DNA of 64,000 nt from Hephaestia sp. MAHUQ-44 (GCF_023806085.1 NZ_JAMSLX010000002.1:186001-250000); one strand, 5' to 3'. Numbered from the stretch's first letter, positions 44,998 to 53,228 are shown. Numbers and translations: made by a program. The notes: generated from the sequence alone by a model not told the origin.

Positions 44998-45792
44998 TCA
45001 AATCCGGTTGTCGCCTTCGGTCAATTGCGTCGAAATGCGGCTTGCCGCGATCCGGACTGCTGCTGCTGTCTGATCGGGTGTCGCCGAGGGGAGCACTTTT
45101 TTGATATAGGGCACCGTCAGCGCCGCCGCCGCCGCGCCGCCGCGCATCACCGGCGCGGAGATGTCGGTGATCCCGGTGACGAATTGGCTCGGGGTCAGTT
45201 CGACCTGGCGTTTGGCGATCGCGCGGCAATGGGCGCGGAATGCCTCCAGCGTGGCTTTGGACAGCGCAGGATCGAGCAGCTTTTCCCAGCGTTCCTGGAT
45301 ATCGGCGGGCTGGAAGGCGTAAAGCACCGCGCCCGATGCCGATTCGTGGAGCGCGCGGCGGTAGCCGACCCGGACCGAAAAGCCGAGCTGCTCGCTCGAT
45401 TCCATCCGCGCGATCACCACCATCTGGCCACGTGTGTGGACCGCGAGATGGCACGATTGTTCGACCTCGATCGTCAATTGCCGCATGAACGGCAGCGCGA
45501 TCTCGACGAGGTTCTGGATGCGCGGCTGCTGCATCCCGAGCGAGAACAGTTGGTCGGTGAGCCGATAGCCGTCGCTGGTGCGGTCCTGCTCGATATAGCC
45601 GCGATATTCGAGCACCTGGACCATGCGGAACAGTTCGCCATGCGAGCGTTCGAGCCGATTGACGATCGCCGTCAGCGTCATCGGCAACGGTTCGCTGGCG
45701 AGCAGTTCGAGGATGTCGAGCCCCTTGTCGAGCGCGGGCGCGCGATAGCGCTGGCCACCGGCGGCAGGGGCCTCGTCGTCCTTCTTCGCCAC
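44998..45792 (-). CDS. IclR-family transcriptional regulator
   Basis: 264 residues. A winged helix-turn-helix near the N-terminus (ALDKGLDILELLASEPLPMTLTAIVNRL) is followed by the GAF-like effector domain from about 90, with CHLAVHTRGQMVVI, RRALHESASGAVL and ITDISAPVMRGGAAAAALTVPYI typical of IclR proteins. Position directly before fucD suggests that it regulates this sugar cluster, with a sugar acid such as KDG or an L-fuconate product as ligand. That is inference. TGTATATGTCA lies in its own upstream region (45851-45861). Confidence 0.9.
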   Translation of the reverse strand: MAKKDDEAPAAGGQRYRAPALDKGLDILELLASEPLPMTLTAIVNRLERSHGELFRMVQVLEYRGYIEQDRTSDGYRLTDQLFSLGMQQPRIQNLVEIALPFMRQLTIEVEQSCHLAVHTRGQMVVIARMESSEQLGFSVRVGYRRALHESASGAVLYAFQPADIQERWEKLLDPALSKATLEAFRAHCRAIAKRQVELTPSQFVTGITDISAPVMRGGAAAAALTVPYIKKVLPSATPDQTAAAVRIAASRISTQLTEGDNRI

Positions 45793-45850
45793 CTGCGTCT
45801 CCTCCCAAGCTCAACACGATGGTCGAGCTTTAGCAACTCCGCGCGGCGTA

Positions 45851-45861
45851 TGTATATGTCA
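45851..45861. promoter_or_regulatory. TGTATATGTCA motif upstream of the iclR gene
   Basis: This 11-base AT-rich motif lies 59 bases before the regulator's start. It differs in one base from TGTATATGACA in the fucP/manD region. Its position fits a self-regulating operator or a promoter element. Confidence 0.4.
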
Positions 45862-45884
45862 GCGTAGCGCGGGCACCGGCGCGA

Positions 45885-47228
45885 TCAGGCAGGAACGCCG
45901 AACAGATCGTGCGCATCGGCATCCTCGATTGTGACCGGCACGATGTCGCCGACCGAAAGGTGACCCGCGTCGCGCAGTTGGACCTCGCCGTCGATCTCGG
46001 GGGCATCGGCCTGCGAGCGGCCGGTCGCGCCGCCGCTCTCCGCGTCGACGGCGTCGATGATGACATCGAGCGTGCGGCCGATCTTGGCGGCGAGCTTGGC
46101 CGCCGAAATCCGCGCGGTCAGTTCCATCAGCCGGGCGTAGCGTTCTTCCTTGATCTCTTCGGGCACCGGATCGGGGAGCGCGTTGGCCGCCGCGCCCTCG
46201 ACGGGCTCGAAGCGGAACGCGCCGACGCGATCGAGTTGCGCTTCCTCGAGCCAGTCCATCAGGTAACGGAAATCATCCTCAGTCTCGCCGGGGAAGCCGA
46301 CGACGAAGGTCGAGCGCACCGCGATGTCCGGGCAGATCGCGCGCCAGCCCTTGATCCGCTCGAGCACCTTGGCCTCGTTGGCGGGGCGGCGCATCGCCTT
46401 GAGCACCGACCGGCTGGCGTGCTGGAAGGGGATATCGAGATAGGGGAGCACCAGTCCTTCGGCCATCAGCGGGATGACCTGATCGACATGGGGGTAAGGG
46501 TAAACATAGTGGAGCCGTACCCACCCGTTCACTGGCGCCGCGATCTTGCCCAGTTCGCGCGACAGATCGGTCATGTGCGCGCGGACGTCTTCGCCATGCC
46601 AGGGGCGCGGGAAATGCTTGATGTCGACGCCGTAGGCCGAGGTGTCCTGGCTGATGACCAGCAGTTCCTTGGTCCCAGCCTCGACCAGCTTCTCGGCCTC
46701 GCGCAGGATCGCATCGGGGCGGCGTGAGACGAGATCGCCGCGCAGGCTGGGAATGATGCAGAACGAGCAGCGGTGGTTGCAGCCTTCCGAGATCTTCAGA
46801 TAGCTATAGTGGCGCGGGGTGAGCTTGAGCCCGGCCTCGGGGACGAGGTTGAGGAAGGCGTGCGGCGGCATCGGGGCGGCATCGTGGACCGCGCCGACCA
46901 CTTCCTCATATTGATGCGCGCCGGTGACCGCGAGCACGCGCGGGAAGCGCGCGCGGATCGTCTCGGCTTCCTTGCCCATGCAGCCGGTGACGATGACGCG
47001 GCCATTCTCCGCGATCGCCTCGCCGATCGCCTCGAGGCTTTCTTCTTTCGCCGAATCGAGGAAACCGCAGGTGTTGACGAGCACGACGTCGGCCCCCGCG
47101 TAATCGGGCGACATCTGATAGCCGTCGGCGCGCAGCTTGGTGAGGATGCGTTCGGAATCGACGAGATTCTTCGGACAGCCGAGCGACACCATGCCCACCT
47201 TGGGCGGAAGAGGAAGTTGCGTTGCCAT
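45885..47228 (-). CDS. rimO: ribosomal protein S12 methylthiotransferase RimO
   Basis: Radical SAM enzyme that adds a methylthio group to Asp88/89 of ribosomal protein S12. 447 residues from [11 protein letters not shown]-terminal UPF0004 domain with three cysteines ([32 protein letters not shown]), radical SAM triad [11 protein letters not shown] near 155, and a C-terminal TRAM domain. RimO rather than MiaB is indicated by GCPKN and [10 protein letters not shown]. Confidence 0.95.
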   Translation of the reverse strand: MATQLPLPPKVGMVSLGCPKNLVDSERILTKLRADGYQMSPDYAGADVVLVNTCGFLDSAKEESLEAIGEAIAENGRVIVTGCMGKEAETIRARFPRVLAVTGAHQYEEVVGAVHDAAPMPPHAFLNLVPEAGLKLTPRHYSYLKISEGCNHRCSFCIIPSLRGDLVSRRPDAILREAEKLVEAGTKELLVISQDTSAYGVDIKHFPRPWHGEDVRAHMTDLSRELGKIAAPVNGWVRLHYVYPYPHVDQVIPLMAEGLVLPYLDIPFQHASRSVLKAMRRPANEAKVLERIKGWRAICPDIAVRSTFVVGFPGETEDDFRYLMDWLEEAQLDRVGAFRFEPVEGAAANALPDPVPEEIKEERYARLMELTARISAAKLAAKIGRTLDVIIDAVDAESGGATGRSQADAPEIDGEVQLRDAGHLSVGDIVPVTIEDADAHDLFGVPA

Positions 47229-47280
47229 GAGAGGTGCGCGCACATAGCGTTTCCGATGCAACTTTCCTAGAGTGCGCGGC

Positions 47281-47808
47281 ATGGCAGCGTTCGATCTGGT
47301 TCCGCACTCCGATCATCCGCCGCTGCGGGTGCGCGGCGTGCGCGCCGAACTGCGCAGCACCAGGGGCGGGATCGCGTTGCGTTATCGCGTCGACGGTGCC
47401 GGGCAACTCGTCGTGCCTGCCGCGACGGCGCCCGAGCGCGCCGACGCGCTGTGGCGGACGACCTGCTTCGAGCTGTTCCTGAAGCCGGCGGACGAGGCGG
47501 GCTATGTCGAGTTCAATTTCTCACCGTCGACGTGCTGGGCTGCCTATCGGTTCGATGCGCACCGGGATGGGATGCGTGATTTGGAGCGTGCAGCGGCGCC
47601 GAAGATCGATCGGTTCGCGGACGGCGTTGATGTCGCGTGCGATCTTGGCGGTGTGGCATCGGGGCCGCTGCTGATGGGGCTGACCGCGGTGATCGAGGAA
47701 GAGGGCGGGCATACATCCTATTGGGCGCTCGCGCATCCCGACGGCCCACCCGATTTCCACGATCCCGATTGCTTTGTCGCCCGGCTCGCTGCACCTGAAC
47801 GTACATGA
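47281..47808 (+). CDS. DOMON-like domain protein
   Basis: 175 residues with no signal peptide. A single beta-sandwich is suggested by alternating strands: [40 protein letters not shown], and a late [19 protein letters not shown]. This resembles the DOMON-like domain of a family seen next to cell-wall recycling genes. It may bind a sugar or heme, as DOMON folds do; neither is shown. Its stop overlaps the start of the NamZ-type muramidase (ATGA), so the two are translationally coupled. Confidence 0.78.
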   Translation: MAAFDLVPHSDHPPLRVRGVRAELRSTRGGIALRYRVDGAGQLVVPAATAPERADALWRTTCFELFLKPADEAGYVEFNFSPSTCWAAYRFDAHRDGMRDLERAAAPKIDRFADGVDVACDLGGVASGPLLMGLTAVIEEEGGHTSYWALAHPDGPPDFHDPDCFVARLAAPERT

Positions 47809-49001
47809 TGTTCGGTATCGATCGGCTGCTCGCCGACTCCGCTTTGCTTGCGGCGCTTGACGGCAAGCGCGTTGCGTTGCTTGCCCACCCCGCGTCGGTG
47901 ACCGACGATCTGACGCATTCGCTCGACGCGCTGATGGCGGCGGGGGTGAACATCACCGCGGTGTTCGGACCCCAACACGGCGTGCGCGGCGATCTGCAAG
48001 ACAATATGATGGAATCGCCCGATTTCGTCGATCCTACCTACGGGATGCCGGTGTTCAGCCTTTATGGCGAGGTGCGGCGGCCCAAGCCCGAATGGATGGA
48101 CGGTTTCGACGTGGTGCTGATCGATCTTCAGGATCTCGGCTGCCGCATCTACACCTTCATCACGACACTGCTCTACATGCTCGAAGCCGGCGCCAAACAT
48201 GGCAAGAGCGTGTGGGTGCTCGACCGGCCCAATCCTGCCGGCCGCCCGGTCGAGGGGCTGACGCTGCTGCCCGGTTGGGAGAGCTTCGTCGGTGCGGGGC
48301 CGATGCCGATGCGGCACGGGCTGACGATGGGCGAACTCGGGCAGTGGTTCGTCGATTACTTCGGGCTCGATGTCGAGTATCGCGTGGTGGCGATGGAGGG
48401 GTGGGCGCCCGAGGCGGGGCCGGGGTTCGGGTGGCCGAGCGACCGGATCTGGATCAACCCCAGCCCCAATGCGCCCAACCTCAATATGGCGCGCGATTAT
48501 GCGGGCACGGTGATGCTCGAAGGGACGACGCTTTCCGAAGGGCGGGGGACGACGCGGCCGCTCGAATTGTTTGGCGCGCCCGATGTGGATGCGCGCGCTG
48601 TGATCGACGAGATGGTGCGGTTGGCGCCCGATTGGCTCGATGGCTGCCGGTTGCGGGACATCTGGTTCCAGCCGACCTTTCACAAGCATGTCGGCGCGCT
48701 CTGCAACGGCGTGCAGATCCATGCCGAGGGGCCGGCTTACGACCACCACGCGTTCAAGCCGTGGCGGGTGCAGGCGCTGGGGTTCAAGGCGATCCGGGCG
48801 CTCGATCCCGATTATCCGCTGTGGCGCGATTTTCCGTACGAATATGTGCTCGACAGGCTGGCGATCGACGTCATCAACGGCGGGCCGGGATTGCGCGCCT
48901 GGGTTGATGACGCGGCGGCCGAACCGGGCGATCTGGACGGCGCGGCAGGGGCGGATGAAACCGCCTGGGCCGAGGCGCGCCGTCCGTATCTGCTCTACTG
49001 A
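47805..49001 (+). CDS. namZ: NamZ-type exo-beta-N-acetylmuramidase (DUF1343)
   Basis: 398 residues of DUF1343, the family whose Bacillus subtilis member was shown to release terminal MurNAc from peptidoglycan fragments (glycoside hydrolase family 171). Features: LLAHPASV, VFGPQHGVRGD, FSLYGEVRRP, VLIDLQDLGCRIYTF (near 105), WINPSPNAPNL, LEGTTLSEGRGTTRPLE and FQPTFHKH. I see no signal peptide, so a cytoplasmic recycling role is more likely than an external one. It starts within the DOMON gene's stop and ends 1 base from the convergent H1-like gene. Confidence 0.88.
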   Translation: MMFGIDRLLADSALLAALDGKRVALLAHPASVTDDLTHSLDALMAAGVNITAVFGPQHGVRGDLQDNMMESPDFVDPTYGMPVFSLYGEVRRPKPEWMDGFDVVLIDLQDLGCRIYTFITTLLYMLEAGAKHGKSVWVLDRPNPAGRPVEGLTLLPGWESFVGAGPMPMRHGLTMGELGQWFVDYFGLDVEYRVVAMEGWAPEAGPGFGWPSDRIWINPSPNAPNLNMARDYAGTVMLEGTTLSEGRGTTRPLELFGAPDVDARAVIDEMVRLAPDWLDGCRLRDIWFQPTFHKHVGALCNGVQIHAEGPAYDHHAFKPWRVQALGFKAIRALDPDYPLWRDFPYEYVLDRLAIDVINGGPGLRAWVDDAAAEPGDLDGAAGADETAWAEARRPYLLY

Positions 49002-49002
49002 A

Positions 49003-49365
49003 TCACGCCTTCTTCGCTGCCGTCTTGCGGGCAGCGGGCTTTTTCGCGGGCGCCTTTTTGGCGGCGGGGGCTTTGGCGACCGCCGATTTCGCGGGCGCTT
49101 TCTTGCCCGCTACCTTGGCGCGGACCTTGGGTGACGAGGCCGCGACCGCGGCCGCGCCGGCGAGCACGGCGGCACCCACCGCCGCGGCGGTCTTGCCCGG
49201 ATTGGCCTTGGCCTTGCTCTCGGCCGATCTGGCGGTCTTCGAAGCCGATTTGGCGAGCGATTTCGCGGTCGCCGAAACCTTCTTCGCGGCGGACTTCGCG
49301 GACTTGCCGGCGCTGTCGGCGGCCTTGCGGATTTTCGATTCGAGTGTGTCTGTGGTGTTGGACAT
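49003..49365 (-). CDS. histone-H1-like Lys/Ala-rich protein with central hydrophobic segment
   Basis: 120 residues. Residues 8-60 are an amphipathic Lys/Ala/Ser helix (SKIRKAADSAGKSAKSAAKK). Residues 59-78 (TAAAVGAAVLAGAAAVAA) are a hydrophobic glycine-alanine segment like the membrane anchor of YqjD/ElaB (DUF883) proteins. The tail (from about 85) consists of KAPAKK/PAAKK repeats like the C-terminus of histone H1. It may bind DNA or ribosomes at the membrane; no function is proven. It converges on namZ. Confidence 0.75.
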   Translation of the reverse strand: MSNTTDTLESKIRKAADSAGKSAKSAAKKVSATAKSLAKSASKTARSAESKAKANPGKTAAAVGAAVLAGAAAVAASSPKVRAKVAGKKAPAKSAVAKAPAAKKAPAKKPAARKTAAKKA

Positions 49366-49431
49366 GGGGGAATTCTCCTACCTGAGTCGATACAACCGGA
49401 ACGGGCCCGCAATGTTCCCGCACCGCGCGGT

Positions 49432-50610
49432 TCAGGCCTTGCGGGTCAATTGGCGCATCGCCGCATCGAGCCCGGTGAGCGTGAGCGGATACATGCGGTC
49501 GTTCATCAACTCGCGGATGATCCGCACGCTTTGCGAATAGCCCCATTGCGCCTGCGGCACCGGGTTGAGCCAGACCGCCGAGGGATAGGTGTTGGTGAGC
49601 CGACGCAGCCACACCGCGCCCGATTCCTCGTTCATATGTTCGACCGAGCCGCCCGGATGGGTGATCTCATACGGGCTCATCGAGGCATCGCCGACGAACA
49701 CGAGCTTATAATCATGGCCGAATTTGTGGAGCAATTGCGCGGTCGGCGTGCGCTCGGTGAAGCGGCGCTTGTTGTCTTTCCACACGCCTTCGTAGGGGCA
49801 ATTGTGGAAGTAGAAGAATTCGAGGTTCTTGAACTCGCTCGTCGCGGCCGAGAACAGTTCCTCGCAGAGCTTGATGAAGGGGTCCATCGAGCCGCCGACA
49901 TCGAGGAACAGCAGCAGCTTGACCGCATTGTGCCGTTCGGGCCGCATCCGGATGTCGAGCCAGCCCTGCCGCGCGGTGCCCTGGATCGTGGCGTCGAGAT
50001 CGAGTTCGTCGGCGGCGCCTTCGCGCGCGAAACGACGCAGACGACGCAGCGCGACCTTGATGTTGCGCGTGCCCAGTTCGCGCATGTTGTCGAGGTTGCG
50101 GAACGCGCGCTGGTCCCAGACCTTGAGCGCGCGCTTGTGCGTGCTCTCGCCGCCGATGCGGACGCCTTCGGGATTGTAGCCCGAATTGCCATAAGGCGAG
50201 GTGCCGCTGGTGCCGATCCATTTGTTGCCGCCCTGATGGCGGCCCTGCTGCTCCTCGAGGCGCTTCTTGAGCGTCTCCATGATCTCGTCCCACGAGCCGA
50301 GCGATTCGATCGCCGCCATTTCCTCGGGCGTCAGATATTTCTCGGCGACCGCGCGCAGCCACTCGGCGGGGATTTCGGGCGTGTCGCTGCCGTAGCTGGT
50401 GGCGATGCCCTTGAAGACCTTCGCGAACACCTGATCGAAGCGATCGAGCAGCCCTTCGTCCTTCACATAGGTGGCGCGGGCGAGGTAATAAAATTCTTCG
50501 GGCGACTGGCCGACGACATCGCGGTCGAGCGCTTCGAGCAGCAGCAGATGCTCCTTGAGGCTGGCGGGAATGCCCGCCGTGCGCAGCTCATCGAGAAAGT
50601 TGAGGAACAC
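49432..50610 (-). CDS. CoxE-like VWA domain protein
   Basis: 392 residues from a GTG at 50610 (a GTG 18 codons upstream is also possible). The VWA fold is in the C-terminal half, where the metal site reads LLLFLDVGGSMDPFIKLCEELFSAA; it has Gly in place of the first serine of DxSxS, the form usual in this subfamily. Then come FYFHNCPYEGVWKDN and VFVGDASMSPYEI. The N-terminal half is helical and charged. Such proteins work with MoxR ATPases, and one lies 1.7 kb upstream on the same strand (52338-53228). Confidence 0.88.
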   Translation of the reverse strand: MFLNFLDELRTAGIPASLKEHLLLLEALDRDVVGQSPEEFYYLARATYVKDEGLLDRFDQVFAKVFKGIATSYGSDTPEIPAEWLRAVAEKYLTPEEMAAIESLGSWDEIMETLKKRLEEQQGRHQGGNKWIGTSGTSPYGNSGYNPEGVRIGGESTHKRALKVWDQRAFRNLDNMRELGTRNIKVALRRLRRFAREGAADELDLDATIQGTARQGWLDIRMRPERHNAVKLLLFLDVGGSMDPFIKLCEELFSAATSEFKNLEFFYFHNCPYEGVWKDNKRRFTERTPTAQLLHKFGHDYKLVFVGDASMSPYEITHPGGSVEHMNEESGAVWLRRLTNTYPSAVWLNPVPQAQWGYSQSVRIIRELMNDRMYPLTLTGLDAAMRQLTRKA

Positions 50611-50736
50611 GGCGCTTTCTGCTCCCGAAGTTGACAAAGTTGACGCGCCGGAGGGGGTAAGCACGCGCCGGCACGTCCCCCGCGCTCGACGATTGGCTCG
50701 GCCTACACTTTTGGCGCCGTGTAGGACAGGCCAGGA

Positions 50737-51570
50737 TCAGTAGCCCGACCGGCGAAGCTGGTCGCGCCAGAAGGCGAGCGAACTGGCGGGCGCGTCGGCG
50801 CGCGGGGCGGCGGGCTTGCCCTCGCGCAGGCGCTGCTTGTCGCGCTCGGGCGGATCGACGCGGCGCACGCGCACCGGCGCGGTGCCCGCAGCGCGGATGC
50901 CGAGCTGTTCGGCCGCGCCCTTGCTCAGATCGATGATCCGCCCGCGCGCGAACGGGCCGCGATCGTTGATGCGGACGAGGATCGTGCGCCCGGTCTGGAG
51001 CGAGGTGACCTCGACATAGGTGGGCAGCGGCAGCGTCGGGTGCGCGGCGGTGACACCCTTGGGGCGGAATTTCTCGCCATTGGCGGTCATGTTGCCCGAT
51101 TCGCTGCCGTACCAGCTCGCGTAACCGAGCATATCGTAGGCAGGATCGGGCGCGGGCGTGTAGGTGATGCCGCGCACCGTATAGGGGCGGCCGACCTTGA
51201 CCGGCGTGTCGCTGACGGGACGGTAGCCGCCCGCGCACGCGGCGAGCATGGCAAGCGCGAGGAGGGCGAGCAGGCGGGGGAGGGGATGCGTATCGGCGAT
51301 GCCGAACAGACCCCGGCCCCCGCCGTGCCGCGGGAATCGAGGGGGTGGCGTTTGCGCGACGCCGGACCCCGGGATCAGTCCGGGGTGACGGGAGGATGCC
51401 GGGGCGGTGATCGTCACGCCGGGATTGCTGGTGTGGTCGTTGGTGCCGTGTCCCGCATTTGCCTCTTTACCCTCCGCGCCGTGCTGTGTCCGGTGGGTGG
51501 GTGCCACAGCGCCGGTGGCGGTGCCAAGCGGTTTGCGGGGAGAGGGGTGGCGCTGGGCTGGTCGAAGCAC
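50737..51570 (-). CDS. rlpA: RlpA-type septal lipoprotein (double-psi beta-barrel)
   Basis: The reliable part is the last 170 residues (up to about 51238): lipobox LAAC, then a double-psi barrel with GYASWYGSESGNMTANGE, AAHPTLPLPTYVEV, VRINDRGPFARGRIIDLS, the RlpA pattern including the catalytic Asp/His region. RlpA cleaves denuded glycan strands at the septum. A C-terminal SPOR domain is missing. The start is unsettled: only GTG or ATG codons far upstream (51417, 51570) are open, and the stretch between is made of dispersed repeats; a non-standard start near 51300 would give a normal signal peptide. Confidence 0.82.
   Translation of the reverse strand: MLRPAQRHPSPRKPLGTATGAVAPTHRTQHGAEGKEANAGHGTNDHTSNPGVTITAPASSRHPGLIPGSGVAQTPPPRFPRHGGGRGLFGIADTHPLPRLLALLALAMLAACAGGYRPVSDTPVKVGRPYTVRGITYTPAPDPAYDMLGYASWYGSESGNMTANGEKFRPKGVTAAHPTLPLPTYVEVTSLQTGRTILVRINDRGPFARGRIIDLSKGAAEQLGIRAAGTAPVRVRRVDPPERDKQRLREGKPAAPRADAPASSLAFWRDQLRRSGY
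51363..51388. repeat. short dispersed GC-rich repeat (GGACCCCGGGATCAGTCCGG)
   Basis: A GC-rich imperfect palindrome, similar to the unit at 34132-34155, lying in the open frame ahead of rlpA. Confidence 0.5.
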
Positions 51571-51624
51571 TGCCTGCCGGGGTTGCTGTCCGTGGAGGCG
51601 GACAGCACTTCGACCAGCCCAGCG
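51551..51624. repeat. nested inverted repeat with CTTCGACCAGCCCAGCG arms
   Basis: Left arm CGCTGGGCTGGTCGAAG (51551-51567) and right arm CTTCGACCAGCCCAGCG (51608-51624) are perfect complements. Inside lies a second stem, GCTGTCCG (51585-51592) with CGGACAGC (51599-51606). It separates the CHAP gene from rlpA and may stop transcription between them, though no T-run follows. Confidence 0.8.
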
Positions 51625-51635
51625 AATGAAGAAGA

Positions 51636-52220
51636 TCAGTTGCGCGCGTAGGCGTCGATCAGTGCCGCGACGAAATCGGGGTTGCGGCCGGTAAGCTCGG
51701 TTGCGGCGCGTGCCTGGTGAACATTAGCCGGCGCGTTGCGTGCCGGCGCGGGGTAGATAAAGCCGGCGACCGGGTAGATGGAACCGCCGAGCCCGTCAAT
51801 GCCGCGATACCAGACGCGCACCTCGCTCCAGTCGTTGTTCTTCGAGACGTCGTAAAGCGTGACATCCTGTTCGGCGTGCCCGCGTTTGCCGTCGACGCGC
51901 GACCAATTGGCGTGGGTGACAAGCGCGACCCGCGAATCGACGATCCGGCTGATGACCGCGACATGGCCGAGCCGCAATTTGGGCGATTTGGGGAACACGA
52001 TCACCGAGCCGACGCGCGGGGTGTGGCCGCGCTGATAGCGGCCCTCGGCCTGGCCCCACCATGTCCACGCATCGCCGTAGATCTGGATGCCCGAGGCGGC
52101 ACGCGCGAACGGCACGCATTCGCCGACATAATCGAGCAGCGACTGCGCGCCGGCCGGGCGGGTCGGGATCGCCATGGCGAGCGCGATCAGAAGCGGAAGG
52201 CGGATCGGGGGGAAACGCAT
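51636..52220 (-). CDS. exported CHAP-domain cysteine hydrolase (peptidoglycan amidase)
   Basis: 194 residues from MRFPPIRLP, with a signal peptide ending PAGAQS. The CHAP domain has the cysteine nucleophile in YVGECVPFARAASG near residue 33, DAWTWWGQA, then the catalytic histidine in LRLGHVAVISRI, followed by VTHANW. CHAP enzymes cut peptidoglycan stem or cross-bridge amides. A good CtrA-type box (TTAA-N7-TTAA) lies 51 bases upstream, suggesting cell-cycle control. The neighbours rlpA and namZ also act on peptidoglycan. Confidence 0.88.
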   Translation of the reverse strand: MRFPPIRLPLLIALAMAIPTRPAGAQSLLDYVGECVPFARAASGIQIYGDAWTWWGQAEGRYQRGHTPRVGSVIVFPKSPKLRLGHVAVISRIVDSRVALVTHANWSRVDGKRGHAEQDVTLYDVSKNNDWSEVRVWYRGIDGLGGSIYPVAGFIYPAPARNAPANVHQARAATELTGRNPDFVAALIDAYARN

Positions 52221-52270
52221 AGAAAACACATACTGACTCAACCACATGTGAAAGTGGTGAGCGGAAGTAG

Positions 52271-52285
52271 TTAATTAAAAGTTAA
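52271..52285 (-). promoter_or_regulatory. CtrA-type box (TTAA-N7-TTAA) before the CHAP gene
   Basis: TTAATTAAAAGTTAA matches TTAA-N7-TTAA exactly, and with its flanks reads GTTAACTTTTAATTAAC leftward. This is the consensus of the alphaproteobacterial cell-cycle regulator CtrA. It is a striking AT-rich island in GC-rich DNA and is 51 bases from the start at 52220. Confidence 0.6.
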
Positions 52286-52299
52286 CTGTAGGGTGCGGC

Positions 52300-52328
52300 C
52301 TCAGAAAATCGCTCTTTCGCGATTTTCC
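52300..52328. repeat. palindromic repeat, family 2, copy 1
   Basis: GAAAATCGC / GCGATTTTC arms (52304-52312, 52319-52327) with a 6-base loop. The flanks also match: about 33 bases, starting CGGCCTC, are repeated in the opposite orientation at 55468-55499, with one difference. It lies 10 bases past the moxR stop and may terminate it. Confidence 0.85.
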
Positions 52329-52337
52329 AATCAGCCT

Positions 52338-53228
52338 CTAACGCCCCGCTTGCCCGCGGGCCATGAAAGCGAGGCGTTCGAACAGCATCACATCGGCTTC
52401 GTTCTTGAGCAACGCGCCGTGGAGCGGGGGGATCGCCTTGGTGGGATCGCGATTCTGGAGCACATCGAGCGGCATATCCTCGTGGAGAAGCAATTTGAGC
52501 CAGTCGAGCAGCTCGCTGGTCGAGGGCTTTTTCTTGAGCCCGGGGACGTCGCGCAGGTCGTAGAAAATATCGAGCGCCTTGCCGACCAGCAGCTTCTGGA
52601 TGCCCGGGAAATGCACGTCGATGATCGCCTGCATCGTCTCGCGATCGGGGAATTTGATATAATGGAAGAAACAGCGGCGGAGGAACGCGTCGGGCAGTTC
52701 CTTTTCGTTGTTCGAGGTGATGACGACGATCGGGCGTTCGGTGGCGCGGACCGTCTCCCCGGTTTCGTAGACGTGGAATTCCATCCGATCGAGTTCGAGC
52801 AGGAGATCGTTGGGAAATTCGATATCGGCCTTGTCGATCTCGTCGATCAGCAGCACGGGGACGGTGGGCGCGGTGAACGCCTCCCACAATTTGCCCTTGC
52901 GGATGTAATTCGCGATGTCGTGGACGCGCGGATCGCCGAGTTGCCCGTCGCGCAGCCGCGCCACCGCGTCATAATCGTACAGCCCCTGCTGCGCCTTGGT
53001 GGTCGATTTGATGCCCCATTCGATCAGCGGCGCGCCGACCGCAGCGGCGATTTCCTGCGCGAGCACGGTCTTGCCGGTGCCGGGTTCGCCCTTGACGAGC
53101 AGCGGCCGCCGCAGCGTGACGGCGGCGTTGACCGCGACCTTGAGATCGTCGGTGGCGACGTAACTGCTGGTACCCTCGAAGCGCTGCATAAGGCCGTCCC
53201 GATCGTTGCGATTAATCGCTTCGGGCAT
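52338..53228 (-). CDS. MoxR-family AAA+ ATPase
   Basis: 296 residues. Walker A GEPGTGKT near residue 47, Walker B VLLIDEIDKAD near 118, sensor-1 VVITSNNEKELPDAFLRRCFFHYIKFP. MoxR ATPases act as chaperones maturing complexes together with VWA proteins; the CoxE-like VWA gene lies downstream on the same strand, separated by the CHAP and rlpA genes. The start may be the first Met or the MQRFEG Met at 53189. Confidence 0.93.
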   Translation of the reverse strand: MPEAINRNDRDGLMQRFEGTSSYVATDDLKVAVNAAVTLRRPLLVKGEPGTGKTVLAQEIAAAVGAPLIEWGIKSTTKAQQGLYDYDAVARLRDGQLGDPRVHDIANYIRKGKLWEAFTAPTVPVLLIDEIDKADIEFPNDLLLELDRMEFHVYETGETVRATERPIVVITSNNEKELPDAFLRRCFFHYIKFPDRETMQAIIDVHFPGIQKLLVGKALDIFYDLRDVPGLKKKPSTSELLDWLKLLLHEDMPLDVLQNRDPTKAIPPLHGALLKNEADVMLFERLAFMARGQAGR

